A stretch of 64,000 nucleotides of DNA from Salinibacterium sp. ZJ450 (GCF_011751885.2 NZ_CP061771.1:1302001-1366000); one strand, 5' to 3'. Numbered from the stretch's first letter, positions 26,434-35,681 are shown. Notes: generated by a model from the sequence alone, not told the origin. Numbers and translations are program-made.

Positions 26434-27630
26434 TCAGCGGAAAGCTGCGTGACCGGTGAGGAGCTGCCCGAGCACCAGCGTGTGCATTTCGACGGTGCCC
26501 TCGTAGGTCAACACAGATTCGAGGTTGTTCTGGTGGCGAATCACGGGATACTCCAGCGAGATCCCGTTGGCCCCGAGGATCGTGCGGGCCGTGCGGCAGA
26601 TCTCGATCGCTTCGCGGACGTTGTTGAGTTTGCCGATGCTGACCTGCTCAGGGCGGAGCAGGCCGGCGTCCTTGCGGCGGCCGAGGTGGACGGCCAGGAG
26701 GTACCCCTTGGTGTACTCAAGGGACATATCCGCAAGCTTCTGCTGCGTCAGCTGGAAGGCGCCGATTGGCTTGCCGAACTGGATGCGTTCCTGAGAGTAT
26801 CGCCGGGCAACCTCGAGACTCGATCGTGCAGCACCAAGCGAGCCCCAGACAATGCCAAATCGCGCTTCGTTCAAGCACGCGAGGGGGCCCTTCAAACCGC
26901 GAGCTTCAGGCAGCATGGCTGAGGCTGGCAAGCGGACGTCGTCGAGAACGAGCTCGCCGGTTGCCGACGCACGTAGTGACATCTTGTGCTTGATTTCGGG
27001 CGCGGAGAAGCCAGGGGTGTCGGCTGGGACGACGAACCCGCGGATGCCTTCGTCCGTCGCTGCCCAAACGACCGCAACATCCGCATATGGCGCATTGGAA
27101 ATCCACATCTTCCGGCCGTTCAGCACCCAGTCCGAGCCGTCCCGGCGGGCGCGAGTTTGCAGGTTGGCGGGGTCGGAGCCGACATCAGGCTCGGTGAGCC
27201 CGAAACAACCGATCGCATCACCGGCGGCCATCTGGGGGAGCCACTCCTGTTTCTGCTCCTCCGAGCCCCAGCGCCAGATAGCGAACATCGCGAGTGACCC
27301 CTGCACCGACACCAGTGAGCGCAGACCGGAGTCGGTAGCTTCGAGCTCAAGGCAGGCGAGGCCATACTCCGTCGCGGACATGCCGGCACATCCGTATCCT
27401 TCAAGGTGCATACCGAGAACGCCGAGGGATCCAAGTTCCTTCGTGAGCTCGCGGATGTTCGGGATCTCGCCTTTCTCGAACCACTCCGCGATGTAAGGCT
27501 CGGCGGACACGTCGAGCATCTGACGAACGGCCGTTCGGACTGCCTTCTCGTCCTCGGTCAGCAGGGCGTCCAAGCCTGCCGGGTCGGTGGGGTCGGGCGC
27601 GGGCAGCGTCATGGGGTCGATGTGACTCAC
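26434..27630 (-). CDS. gcdH: Glutaryl-CoA dehydrogenase
   Basis: A 398-residue acyl-CoA dehydrogenase with specific glutaryl-CoA dehydrogenase landmarks: EGYGCAGMSATEYGL, DSGLRSLVSVQGSL with the substrate-carboxylate Arg (R104), GCFGLTEPDVGSDP, KMSLRASATGE and TYEGTVEMH with the catalytic Glu (E377). It oxidises and decarboxylates glutaryl-CoA to crotonyl-CoA using FAD. I set the start at GTG 27630, with AGGAGAAGG upstream, overlapping the CoA transferase stop (GTGA). An 81-residue upstream frame is a read-through of that neighbour. The coupled CoA transferase would make its substrate. Crotonyl-CoA could then pass to the enoyl-CoA hydratase (42452) and thiolase (53263). Confidence 0.9.
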   Translation of the reverse strand: MSHIDPMTLPAPDPTDPAGLDALLTEDEKAVRTAVRQMLDVSAEPYIAEWFEKGEIPNIRELTKELGSLGVLGMHLEGYGCAGMSATEYGLACLELEATDSGLRSLVSVQGSLAMFAIWRWGSEEQKQEWLPQMAAGDAIGCFGLTEPDVGSDPANLQTRARRDGSDWVLNGRKMWISNAPYADVAVVWAATDEGIRGFVVPADTPGFSAPEIKHKMSLRASATGELVLDDVRLPASAMLPEARGLKGPLACLNEARFGIVWGSLGAARSSLEVARRYSQERIQFGKPIGAFQLTQQKLADMSLEYTKGYLLAVHLGRRKDAGLLRPEQVSIGKLNNVREAIEICRTARTILGANGISLEYPVIRHQNNLESVLTYEGTVEMHTLVLGQLLTGHAAFR

Positions 27631-28781
27631 TGTTGTTCCTTCTCCTGTAACCAGCGACGGACCTCGTCGTTGTGTTGGCCTAAGCGGGGCGGGGCGGTGT
27701 AGGTGGTAATCGGCGTCTCCGAGTACGTCACCGGGTTCCGGACTTGAGCCGGTTGTCCTGCGCTGACTTCCACCAACGGTTCCAGCCCAAGCCTGGTCGC
27801 CAAGGCGATCCCATCCGCTATGCTCCCGACCCTGCCCGCCGGAACCCCGGCGGCAGACAACCGTTGAACCCAAGAGTCTGCTGTGCCGTGAACCAACAGG
27901 ACACCGAGCACCTCGATGAGGGCGGCGCGATTCTCCACCCGGGCTGCATTAGTCCCGAAACGTTCATCGTCTGCAATCGACTCATCGCCGAGCGTAGCCG
28001 CGAGCTTGCGAAACTGACCGTTGTTCCCGCACGCGACGGCCAGCTGCCCGTCAGAGCTTGGCAGCAGTTCGTAGGGAGCGATGGAAGGATGTGCGTTCCC
28101 GAGGCGCCCAGGAGACTCGCCGGTGGCCAAGTAAGACGAGGCCTGGTTGACGAGAGCCGCGAGCAGGCTGGACAGCAGATTCACCTCGACGCGCTGACCT
28201 CGTCCGGTCTCACCGCGCACGTGAAGTGCCGCGAGAATGCCGATGGTCGCGTCCTTTGCGGTGAGAACATCGACCAGCGCAACCCCGGCCTTCATTGGCT
28301 GCCCGCCGTTCTCGTCGGCGTCACCAGTGATGGACATCAGGCCGCCCACGGCTTGGACCAGGAAATCGTAACCCGGTAGATGGGCTCCCTTGTCGCGGCC
28401 GAACCCCGAGACTGAGCAGTACACCAGCCCATGATTTGTCTTTCGAACTTGCTCGTAACCGAGACCGCGCTTATCGAGGGCGCCGGGGCGGAAGTTTTCG
28501 ATGAGTACGTCGGCTCGCCGGGCGAGTTCGTGAGCCACGGCTAGATCGTCGGGATCCTCGAGGTCCAAGACGACAGACTCCTTGCCACGGTTGGCGCTTT
28601 CGAAATAGGCCGCGCTGTTGGAAGTCCACGGAGGACCCCACGCACGAGTGTCGTCACCGGCGTGAGGGCGCTCAACCTTGACCACGCGAGCGCCCAGGTC
28701 AGCCAAAGATGCCGAAGCGAGCGGTCCGGCAAGGACCCGGCTGAAATCGGCGACGAGTACGCCTGTCAACGGCAGAGTCAT
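27627..28781 (-). CDS. CaiB/BaiF family III CoA-transferase (probable glutarate CoA-transferase)
   Basis: A 384-residue class III CoA transferase. GVLVADFSRVLAGPLAS at the start, IENFRPGALDKRGLGY, and GVALVDVLTAKDATIG with the Asp (D171) that forms the glutamyl/aspartyl-CoA intermediate are all present. It moves CoA from a donor such as succinyl-CoA to a dicarboxylate. Its 4-base overlap with gcdH points to glutarate as acceptor, as in the SUGCT/GcdH pairing. Start ATG 28781 follows GAAGGGTGG. The pair forms a two-gene operon whose promoter should lie in 28782-29000. Confidence 0.85.
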   Translation of the reverse strand: MTLPLTGVLVADFSRVLAGPLASASLADLGARVVKVERPHAGDDTRAWGPPWTSNSAAYFESANRGKESVVLDLEDPDDLAVAHELARRADVLIENFRPGALDKRGLGYEQVRKTNHGLVYCSVSGFGRDKGAHLPGYDFLVQAVGGLMSITGDADENGGQPMKAGVALVDVLTAKDATIGILAALHVRGETGRGQRVEVNLLSSLLAALVNQASSYLATGESPGRLGNAHPSIAPYELLPSSDGQLAVACGNNGQFRKLAATLGDESIADDERFGTNAARVENRAALIEVLGVLLVHGTADSWVQRLSAAGVPAGRVGSIADGIALATRLGLEPLVEVSAGQPAQVRNPVTYSETPITTYTAPPRLGQHNDEVRRWLQEKEQQ

Positions 28782-28975
28782 GACGGGTCCACCCTTCCAG
28801 TGGTGCGACTTGGCGTCCGCGGGTACGGATTCCGCCGAGATGCTGAGGTTCGTAAACCTGTGGGCAAGGCGCCCTGTTGATCGAGAGGCTCTAGCGCAGC
28901 TTGTGGCCTACGTTGGTCTCTTGAGCAAGCTTCGCGCACCTCAGCGTTGTTCTGAAGTACCAGTTTTGACGACCA

Positions 28976-28996
28976 TCAATACCCTCACGGTATTGA
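28976..28996. promoter_or_regulatory. Possible operator palindrome
   Basis: TCAATACC and GGTATTGA form a perfect 8-bp inverted repeat with a 5-base spacer, next to one copy of the CAAGCTTCGCGC direct repeat. It lies about 195 bp upstream of the CoA transferase start. The size fits a GntR/TetR-type site, but no such regulator gene is in the window. Confidence 0.4.
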
Positions 28997-29189
28997 ACAA
29001 GCTTCGCGCCACGCCACCGTCATGGTGACGAGCCGCGCGCGGACCAAAGAACGCGGACGCGGCATGCGTAAGGGACGCAGATGCGCGCTGAGAAACCAGG
29101 GATGCACGGATGCGTCTCGAAAGAGATCACCGCGCGGCAAGAAGAACTTGCGTGCCGGGGCGATGTCGCTAGCCCGGGAATGGCTCAGA

Positions 29190-29224
29190 CTGAGTGATTT
29201 CCATACAGCTCGGAAATCACTCAG
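29190..29224 (-). terminator. Terminator hairpin after the aldehyde dehydrogenase gene
   Basis: CTGAGTGATTTCC (29190-29202) and GGAAATCACTCAG (29212-29224) form a perfect 13-bp stem with a 9-base loop, 30 bp beyond the stop codon at 29255. There is no T-tract, as is common in actinobacterial terminators. Confidence 0.65.
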
Positions 29225-29254
29225 CCCGCGTTCCAGTCAACCAGGGCAGTCGCC

Positions 29255-30724
29255 TCAACGACTGAGTTGGAAGATGACCGTCTTTGTTTCGGTGAACGTG
29301 TTGATGAGCGGATAGCGCCCCTGTGAACGTCCGATCCCACTGCTCTTGCCGGAACCGCCGCCGAACGGGAGGTGCGGTTCCGTCCATGTGCTGCCCAGGT
29401 TGATGTTCACGTTGCCGGTGGGGGCGGCCTCGGCAAACCGGAGTCCGCGCTCGAGATCGCGCGTGAACACCGCAGCCGCCAGACCGTACTCTGACCTGGC
29501 CATGGCCGCCAGGGCCTCTCCCTCGTCAGCGATTGTCTGCACGGGAATGACTGGGCCGAACGTTTCTTCCCTGGCGATCTCCATCAGCGAGGTGACACCC
29601 GAAAGCACGGTGGGTTCAAAATACAGGCTTGTGGCGAGGCCCGCGCGGGCGCGGCCACCGGTGCGCACGGAGGCTCCGTTGTTCACTGCCCCAGTGATGT
29701 GCTGCTGGACCTTGTCCCACACGCCTTGGTTGTTGAGCGGACCCATTCGGGTCACCGCGTCGCGGGGATCGCCGAGAATGATGTGTTCCTCGACCGCGGC
29801 GGTGAGTCGCTCGACGAGTTCGTCATGGATCCCGCGCTGGGTGAGTACCCACTCAGCGCCCGTGCATGCCTGGCCCGCCACCAGGAAGGATGACGACAGC
29901 AGCTCCGGAATCACCAGATCCAGATCTGCGTCATCCAGCACCACGGTCGGTCCATTCCCGCCGAGCTCGAGCAATTGCGACTTTCCGGCGGAAGCAAGGG
30001 CGACTGCTTTGCCGGTGGCGGCAGAACCCGTGAACGCCACAGCATCGACACCTGGATGACCGGCCGCCGCAGCACCCACGACGCTACCGAGGCCCGACAC
30101 GAAGTTGAAGACGCCGGGCGGCAGGTCCGCGTCGACAAAGCATCGAGCGAGCTCGGAGGCAACAAGCGCCGTTGCAGGTGCGGGCACCGACAACACGGCG
30201 TTTCCTGTCACGAGTGCAGGGAAGAGGTTGGCGGCCATCATCGTCAGCGGGTAATTCCAGGGCTGGATTGAGACTGCGACGCCCCTCGCCACGCGGTAAA
30301 CGAGTACGCGTTTGTTGGCGTCCATGGAGGCAGGCATCGATCCCTCGAGGGCCTTCGCGGCCTCCATGGAGACGTTGAACATGGCGAGAACTTCATCGAT
30401 CTCAGCTAAGGCCTCCGTTTCGTACACTTTGCCTTGTTCGAGAGTGAGAAGGCTTGCGAGCGCTTCGCGTCTCGCCCGGACGATGTCATGAACGCGCTGG
30501 AGTGCCTCCACCCGCTGAAAGACGGAGAGGGCGGCCCACGACGGTTGGGCAGAGCGTGCCGCGGCAACGGCGTTGTCGACATCACTGGGCGAGGAAAGGG
30601 AGTACGAACCCAGAATCTCGCCTGTCACCGGGCTTCTATTCTGCTCCCGATCGCCGGTCTGCGATTCGCGGAAGCTGCCGCCGATGAAATTCTTGGCATA
30701 AACCGTTTCTGGGTGGTTGAACAT
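29255..30724 (-). CDS. NAD(P)-dependent aldehyde dehydrogenase (semialdehyde type)
   Basis: A 489-residue aldehyde dehydrogenase with LELGGNGP (general base E253) and GQACTGAEW (catalytic C287). It resembles succinate-semialdehyde and related dehydrogenases and could oxidise semialdehydes made by GabT or the amine oxidases (inference). One oddity: the lysine that normally contacts the NAD adenosine ribose (in a KPA-type motif) is replaced, the site reading LSVPAPATA near 178-186. This may alter coenzyme use. ATG 30724 follows GAGGAG; the 28-residue upstream extension is unlikely. It is divergent from the 31065 transporter operon. Confidence 0.85.
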   Translation of the reverse strand: MFNHPETVYAKNFIGGSFRESQTGDREQNRSPVTGEILGSYSLSSPSDVDNAVAAARSAQPSWAALSVFQRVEALQRVHDIVRARREALASLLTLEQGKVYETEALAEIDEVLAMFNVSMEAAKALEGSMPASMDANKRVLVYRVARGVAVSIQPWNYPLTMMAANLFPALVTGNAVLSVPAPATALVASELARCFVDADLPPGVFNFVSGLGSVVGAAAAGHPGVDAVAFTGSAATGKAVALASAGKSQLLELGGNGPTVVLDDADLDLVIPELLSSSFLVAGQACTGAEWVLTQRGIHDELVERLTAAVEEHIILGDPRDAVTRMGPLNNQGVWDKVQQHITGAVNNGASVRTGGRARAGLATSLYFEPTVLSGVTSLMEIAREETFGPVIPVQTIADEGEALAAMARSEYGLAAAVFTRDLERGLRFAEAAPTGNVNINLGSTWTEPHLPFGGGSGKSSGIGRSQGRYPLINTFTETKTVIFQLSR

Positions 30725-31064
30725 GAAGCATTCTCCTCGCAGCAAATCTGACGCCATCCGTCCGGAGGTCTGATGATCGCCAGCATCGATATTTTGCTCA
30801 ATGCTCACACCTCAACTCGCCGAGCACGATGTGTGAAACAACAAGTCCGGGCGCGACTTTACTCATTTATCACGAGCACACAGGCGGAGCGTGTCTGCGA
30901 CAGTGGGCCAGAAGCGGCCGGCTCGCTGTGCCGGTCCTGTGTGGGTTTCCAATTCCGCACGCTGAGAATCGGTCGATCTGCGGTCCTCCACCGGCTTGGG
31001 CGGGAGGGGCAAGCCGTACATTCTGGCGAATCGACGCTGACCGTTCAATGGTGAAGGGAGCGAC
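30725..31064. promoter_or_regulatory. Divergent intergenic region, aldehyde dehydrogenase / ABC transporter operon
   Basis: This 340-bp spacer should carry promoters for both the aldehyde dehydrogenase and the long 31065-39981 operon. No gene with a ribosome site is seen. I found no strong palindrome by eye. Confidence 0.5.
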
Positions 31065-32654
31065 ATGGATCTTGTGAGCAGACGAACTGGTGCTCGGACG
31101 AAGGACGACCCAGCGACCACCGGTGGCCTCCAACGCGCCTCAGGCTCGGATATCGCCGTAGAGGTAGAGCAGGTCTCGAAATCGTATGACGCAAACCACG
31201 CGCTTTCAAACGTTTCGCTCAGGGTGCGACGTGGAACGGTCCACGCGCTCCTTGGCGGCAACGGATCTGGCAAGTCCACGCTCATAAAATGCTTAGCCGG
31301 AGTCGTGACCGCAGATGGAGGAACCTTCCGGTCTCCGCAGGGGCAATGGGACGCGACATCACAGACGCCCGAACTGGCGACTTCGCGTCTGTTCCGCTTC
31401 GTGCATCAACAGAACACGACATTCGCAGATCTCAGCGTCGCCGAGAATATCGGAATCGATGGACATTTCTCTCGGGGGGCGCTACAGCAGATCGACTGGC
31501 GCGCGCAGCGGCGAAAGGTCGGTGAGATACTCAAGCGATTCAACATTCCTGCTCAACCGGATGACCTCATGGAGAATCTCAGCCCGGCAGTGCAGATGAT
31601 GGTCGCGATCACCCGAGCGATGCAAGACGTCGACGGGGCGTCCGGGGGCGTTCTCGTTCTTGATGAACCGACGGCTTCGCTGCCTAAGAACGAGGTTGAG
31701 TTTCTCCTCACATCGATCCGCCAGCTCGCTGCGTCCGGTCTGTCGATACTCTTGGTGACGCACCGCCTCGTCGAGGTGGAACAAGTTTGCGACGAGGCGA
31801 CGGTGCTCCGCGATGGACAGGTGGTAGCTCGCCTGGGTCGAGATGATTTGAGCCAAGACAAGCTTGTCCAGGCAATCACAGGGGCTTCCGCTTCTGCGCA
31901 CGAGGCGCGCTCCGTCAATAACCGATCCGGTACCGTGCTCAGCTATGTGCCGGACGACGGTTCCCTACCGCTCGTGCTCCGCGCCGGCGAATGCGTGGGC
32001 GTCGCCGGCTTGTTGTCGTCCGGGCGAAGCAATCTGCTGAAGCGAATCTTCGGGGCTTTGCCCCGCGGCGGCGACAAACTCACGGTGCGCGGTGTCGACG
32101 TCCCGCCCGGCCATCCCTGGCAGGCGATGCAGGCTGGTATCGCGCTCGTGCCGGAAGACCGATCGGCGGAGGCAATCTTCGGCGACCTGGACCTGATACA
32201 AAATCTTTCGGTTGCTCATTTGAGCGCTCACCAGCGTGGTCTTTTTTTCGTCAGTGGTGCTTCCGAACGTCATGCGGCGAGCGAGTTGCTTTCCTCCTTC
32301 GGGGTGAAGGCACCCTCCGCGGAAGTGCCGATCTCGGCATTGTCAGGCGGCAACCAGCAGAAGGTGATGATCGCCCGGTGGATGCAGCGTCTGCCTGCCG
32401 TCCTTCTGTTGGACGAGCCCACCCAAGGCATTGACGTTGGAGCCCGCGCGGAAATCCACCGCCTCATCGATCACGCTACGCGGGAGGGGCTGGCCGTCCT
32501 CTTCGTCTCTTGTGATTTCGAAGAGCTAGCGCACGTGAGCGACAGGGTTGTCGTAATCCATGAAGGACGAGTCGTCGACGAAGTGCCTAGCGGCCCTATC
32601 GACGAGGAGGACTTGTATCAGAAGGTCTTTGCGAAGGAGAACATCCATGGTTGA
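31065..32654 (+). CDS. ABC transporter ATP-binding protein, ribose type (RbsA/MglA-like)
   Basis: A 529-residue double-ATPase of the CUT2 (ribose/galactose) type. Domain 1 has Walker A GGNGSGKST (64-72), an atypical signature (LSPAVQMMVAI) and Walker B VLVLDEPTAS. Domain 2 has a degenerate Walker A (GLLSSGRSN) but a good ALSGGNQQKVMIARWM signature and LLLDEPTQGID. This asymmetry is usual in the family. It energises import with the permease (32647) and binding protein (38818). It starts at ATG 31065 after GAAGGGA and overlaps the permease start by 8 bases. The rest of the operon is amine and acyl-CoA metabolism, not sugar genes, so its substrate may not be a sugar. Confidence 0.87.
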   Translation: MDLVSRRTGARTKDDPATTGGLQRASGSDIAVEVEQVSKSYDANHALSNVSLRVRRGTVHALLGGNGSGKSTLIKCLAGVVTADGGTFRSPQGQWDATSQTPELATSRLFRFVHQQNTTFADLSVAENIGIDGHFSRGALQQIDWRAQRRKVGEILKRFNIPAQPDDLMENLSPAVQMMVAITRAMQDVDGASGGVLVLDEPTASLPKNEVEFLLTSIRQLAASGLSILLVTHRLVEVEQVCDEATVLRDGQVVARLGRDDLSQDKLVQAITGASASAHEARSVNNRSGTVLSYVPDDGSLPLVLRAGECVGVAGLLSSGRSNLLKRIFGALPRGGDKLTVRGVDVPPGHPWQAMQAGIALVPEDRSAEAIFGDLDLIQNLSVAHLSAHQRGLFFVSGASERHAASELLSSFGVKAPSAEVPISALSGGNQQKVMIARWMQRLPAVLLLDEPTQGIDVGARAEIHRLIDHATREGLAVLFVSCDFEELAHVSDRVVVIHEGRVVDEVPSGPIDEEDLYQKVFAKENIHG

Positions 32655-33705
32655 CGTGAACGCGGTCAGCACAACGAATCTTGTGCCCACGGATCCGGTG
32701 GTTAGTGACGTCCCCAAGCCGCCACAGGCCGGGAAGTCCACTCGGCACGGATTCACGAAGATTTTGGAGGCCAACGCGCTTCTGCTGTTGACGATAGCAT
32801 TTGCCGTCTTCTTCAGCCTCTGGCCGCGAACGTCCGACATGTTCTTCACAATGGAGAACATCGGGATTCTTCTGTCAGGGCAGGCGGTTGTCGGCATTGT
32901 CTCTATCGGCGTGCTGTTGCCGCTGATCACTCAAGAGTTTGATCTTTCCGTCGGGTCCAATGCGGCGCTCTCGGCCGTGCTCGTAACGATGATGGTTTCC
33001 TCCGGTGTCCCGGTCGGCGTTGCGGTGCTGGGAGGGCTGGTGACAGGCCTGCTCATCGGCCTTTTCAACGTTGGCATCGTGAACGTCGTGGGGATCACCG
33101 GGATCATAGCGACGCTGGGTTCCTCGACGATCCTCGTCGGCATTCTGACCCACGTCACAGGCGGATTAGCACTTACGAGCAAGATCCCGCCCGCGTTCAC
33201 AACGGTTGGCAACGGCAATCTGTTCGGAATCCCGATCATCTTCATGATCCTCATCGGAGTGGCGGCGATCGCATATTTCTTCCTGGAGCACACCCCTTTC
33301 GGCCGACAGCTCTATGCGTCTGGGTCGAACCCCGCTGCCGCGAAGCTCGTCGGTATCGACATCAAGCGAATGAAAGCAATCGCATTTGTTGCTTGTGGCG
33401 TGCTCGCCGCGATTGGGGGCATCCTCTATGTCACGAGAGCCGGCGGCGCGAGCCCCAAGATTGCGACCGTGTTCCTCATGCCCGCCATAGCGGCGGCATT
33501 TCTTAGCGCGGCGGCCGTGAAACCTGGGCGCTACAACGTGTGGGGCACCATCGTAGCGATCTACTTCCTGGCGGTTCTCAACAATGGGTTGAGCCTCGCT
33601 GGAGCGCCGGCATACGTTTCCGACTACTCGAACGGTGCCGCGTTGATTCTCGGTGTGGCTGTGGCGGTCGTGATCCGTCGCAGGCGGGACGGAGCGAGGG
33701 CATGA
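32647..33705 (+). CDS. ABC transporter permease, ribose type (RbsC-like)
   Basis: A 352-residue membrane protein with about 8-10 hydrophobic helices. QEFDLSVGSNAALSAV and RQLYASGSNPAAAKLVGIDIKRMKAIAFVACGVLAAIGGILY are the conserved BPD_transp_2 segments, the second being the coupling loop that contacts the ATPase. Start ATG 32647 lies within the end of the ATPase gene and has AAGGAG upstream; the longer frame from 32560 is internal to that gene. Its stop overlaps the next start (ATGA at 33702). Confidence 0.87.
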   Translation: MVDVNAVSTTNLVPTDPVVSDVPKPPQAGKSTRHGFTKILEANALLLLTIAFAVFFSLWPRTSDMFFTMENIGILLSGQAVVGIVSIGVLLPLITQEFDLSVGSNAALSAVLVTMMVSSGVPVGVAVLGGLVTGLLIGLFNVGIVNVVGITGIIATLGSSTILVGILTHVTGGLALTSKIPPAFTTVGNGNLFGIPIIFMILIGVAAIAYFFLEHTPFGRQLYASGSNPAAAKLVGIDIKRMKAIAFVACGVLAAIGGILYVTRAGGASPKIATVFLMPAIAAAFLSAAAVKPGRYNVWGTIVAIYFLAVLNNGLSLAGAPAYVSDYSNGAALILGVAVAVVIRRRRDGARA

Positions 33706-34301
33706 CCGAGTCGAGAAAGCGTCACAGCAGCAGCATGCGAGGCACCGGACAGGCGAGAAAGAGCCGGACGCTCCCGGCGAACATGACACCGGCCCAGCGC
33801 GACCTCTTTGACAAGATCGCGAAAGGATCACGAAGTAGTGAGTCGGCGTTTCCGCTGACGAACGCCGACGGCGGGCTGGAGGGTCCGTTCGACGCGATGC
33901 TGTTGGTCCCTGGTATCGGCGACGCGCTCCAATGCCTCGGGGCGGCGCTTCGGTTCAGAGGCGGTCTGAGCGACCGTGCTCGGGAGATAACGATCCTCCT
34001 AGTGGCGCATCATCATGGCAGCGCTTTCGAAATCTACGCCCACGAAGCGGTTGGTCGGCGTATCGGACTCACAGAGGGCGATCTCGAAGATATCGCGCAG
34101 GGGCGAGAGCCGCGTAGCGCGGATGCGTACGAATCGGCAATCGCGCACCTCGCCACACAGCTATTGAGGACTGGCGATCTCGACGACGAGTCCTATGCTG
34201 CGGCCGCGGAGACACTCGGAGAAGCCGTCATCTTCGAGGTGACCACCGTCGTCGGCTACTACTCGCTCTTGGCCACTCAACTGCGGGTCTTCCGCGTCTA
34301 G
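33702..34301 (+). CDS. Carboxymuconolactone decarboxylase-fold (AhpD-like) protein
   Basis: A 199-residue all-helical CMD-family protein. SDRAREITILLVAHHHGSAFEIYAHEAVGRRIGL is the typical helical pair. The AhpD CxxC redox motif is replaced (HHHGSAFE), so a peroxidase-partner role is unlikely and a decarboxylase, lactone-acting or structural role is more plausible. The N-terminus is basic. It is coupled to the permease by an ATGA overlap and followed, after 190 bp, by the acyl-CoA dehydrogenase. The substrate is not predictable. Confidence 0.75.
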   Translation: MTESRKRHSSSMRGTGQARKSRTLPANMTPAQRDLFDKIAKGSRSSESAFPLTNADGGLEGPFDAMLLVPGIGDALQCLGAALRFRGGLSDRAREITILLVAHHHGSAFEIYAHEAVGRRIGLTEGDLEDIAQGREPRSADAYESAIAHLATQLLRTGDLDDESYAAAAETLGEAVIFEVTTVVGYYSLLATQLRVFRV

Positions 34302-34491
34302 CGGAGCGAAGCGCTGGCGTGCTGGCCGGGCCGAATCGCTTCCGTGGGGCCGCGCGATCAATTCACTCCGGCCGCGAGTCGGAGGATCCCCAAAAACCGC
34401 TGCCAAACGTTGAAGCCGAGACTATGCCCTGCTCTGGCGCCAGCGTACAAACTGGCCCTTACCCGGGCCAAGAGAGAAAGCTGCCAACGGA

Positions 34492-35661
34492 ATGACGATC
34501 TTCCAACTAGATGATATTGACGCCGAGATTGCCAGCGCGGTCCGCGACCAGTGCAAGCCGTTCGACGATGCGTATTGGTCTGAATGCGAGCGGACCAAGA
34601 CCTACCCGAATGAGTTCTTTGACTCCATGGCGAAAGGGGGGTGGCTCGGGTTGACGATCCCGGAGGAATTCGGGGGCGGGGGCCAGGGCACTCGCCAGGG
34701 CGCCGTGATGCTCCACGAGATCGGTGCTTCCGGCGCCGCTGAGGTGGGCTGTGTCGTCACACACAACCCTATGTTCGCCGCCGAGCCCATCGTGAAGTTC
34801 GGTAGCGACGATCTCAAAAACGCTGTACTTCCGGGTATTGCAGCCGGTGACCTCAAGATCGCGTTTGCGGTGACGGAGCCGAACGCGGGATTGGACACTT
34901 CTAAGATCTCGACGACGGCCACGCCGACCGCTGATGGCTACGTGCTCAATGGTCAGAAAATTTACATCACTCAGGCGGATGTCGCAGATGTTGCTCTGGT
35001 TCTGGTCCGCACAGCTCCTGCCGACGAGTCGTCCCGCTTTTCGGGCTTGAGTTTGTTCCTCGTCGATTTGAAGGACGTACCTGGCGTCGATATCCGGCCC
35101 ATTGAGAAGCACGGCATGAACGCGATCAACAGCTGCGAGGTGTTTTTCGAGGATGCACCGGTTCCCGCCGAGCGTCTCATCGGTGAGCCGGGACAGGGAT
35201 TCCGCTACATCGTCGATGCGCTCAACCGAGAGCGCCTCGTTATGTCCGCAGAAGCGATTGGCATCGGACGCGCCGCGCTAAGGCACGCCGTCAAGTACGC
35301 GACAGACCGCGTCGTGTTCGAGAGACCTATCGGAGCCAACCAGGCGATCAGTCACCCGCTCGCCCTGGCATCGGTTCGCCTTGACTCCGCATGGTCGTAT
35401 CTGATGCACGCCATGGACGCTTATGACGACGGCGTTTCGCTACGCACGGAGGGAAATGTGGCCTACTTCCTAGCAGTCGAAGCAGGCTGGTTGGCGACCG
35501 ATACGGCCATACAGACATTGGGTGGGATGGGCTACACGCGCGAGGGGCAAGTTGAGCGCTACGCGCGAGAGATGCGAGTGCTACGCCTGTCGCCAGTGAC
35601 CCCGCACATGCTGCTTAATAGCGTTGCGCAGGCCGGGCTACGTCTGCCCCGCTCATACTGA
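34492..35661 (+). CDS. Acyl-CoA dehydrogenase
   Basis: A 389-residue FAD acyl-CoA dehydrogenase: LTIPEEFGGGGQGT, AFAVTEPNAGLDTSKI, GYVLNGQKIYITQAD, RPIGANQAISHPLA and TLGGMGYTREGQVERYAREMRVLRL. The catalytic base is not in the glutaryl-CoA form (no YEGT), so it belongs to the general short/branched-chain group. It introduces a 2,3-double bond in the acyl-CoA made by the synthetase that follows 20 bp downstream. The ribosome site is weak. It probably forms the core of a beta-oxidation step together with the enoyl-CoA hydratase at 42452. Confidence 0.88.
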   Translation: MTIFQLDDIDAEIASAVRDQCKPFDDAYWSECERTKTYPNEFFDSMAKGGWLGLTIPEEFGGGGQGTRQGAVMLHEIGASGAAEVGCVVTHNPMFAAEPIVKFGSDDLKNAVLPGIAAGDLKIAFAVTEPNAGLDTSKISTTATPTADGYVLNGQKIYITQADVADVALVLVRTAPADESSRFSGLSLFLVDLKDVPGVDIRPIEKHGMNAINSCEVFFEDAPVPAERLIGEPGQGFRYIVDALNRERLVMSAEAIGIGRAALRHAVKYATDRVVFERPIGANQAISHPLALASVRLDSAWSYLMHAMDAYDDGVSLRTEGNVAYFLAVEAGWLATDTAIQTLGGMGYTREGQVERYAREMRVLRLSPVTPHMLLNSVAQAGLRLPRSY

Positions 35662-35681
35662 CGGACCGAAGGGGACCCGAA

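Larger units (their letters stand above)
28782..29254. promoter_or_regulatory. 473-bp region upstream of the glutarate genes
   Basis: No gene is supported here. It holds a possible operator (28976-28996), a 12-bp direct repeat CAAGCTTCGCGC at 28926-28937 and 28998-29009, and a terminator hairpin for the aldehyde dehydrogenase gene (29190-29224). The segment 29020-29180 is unremarkable. Confidence 0.5.
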
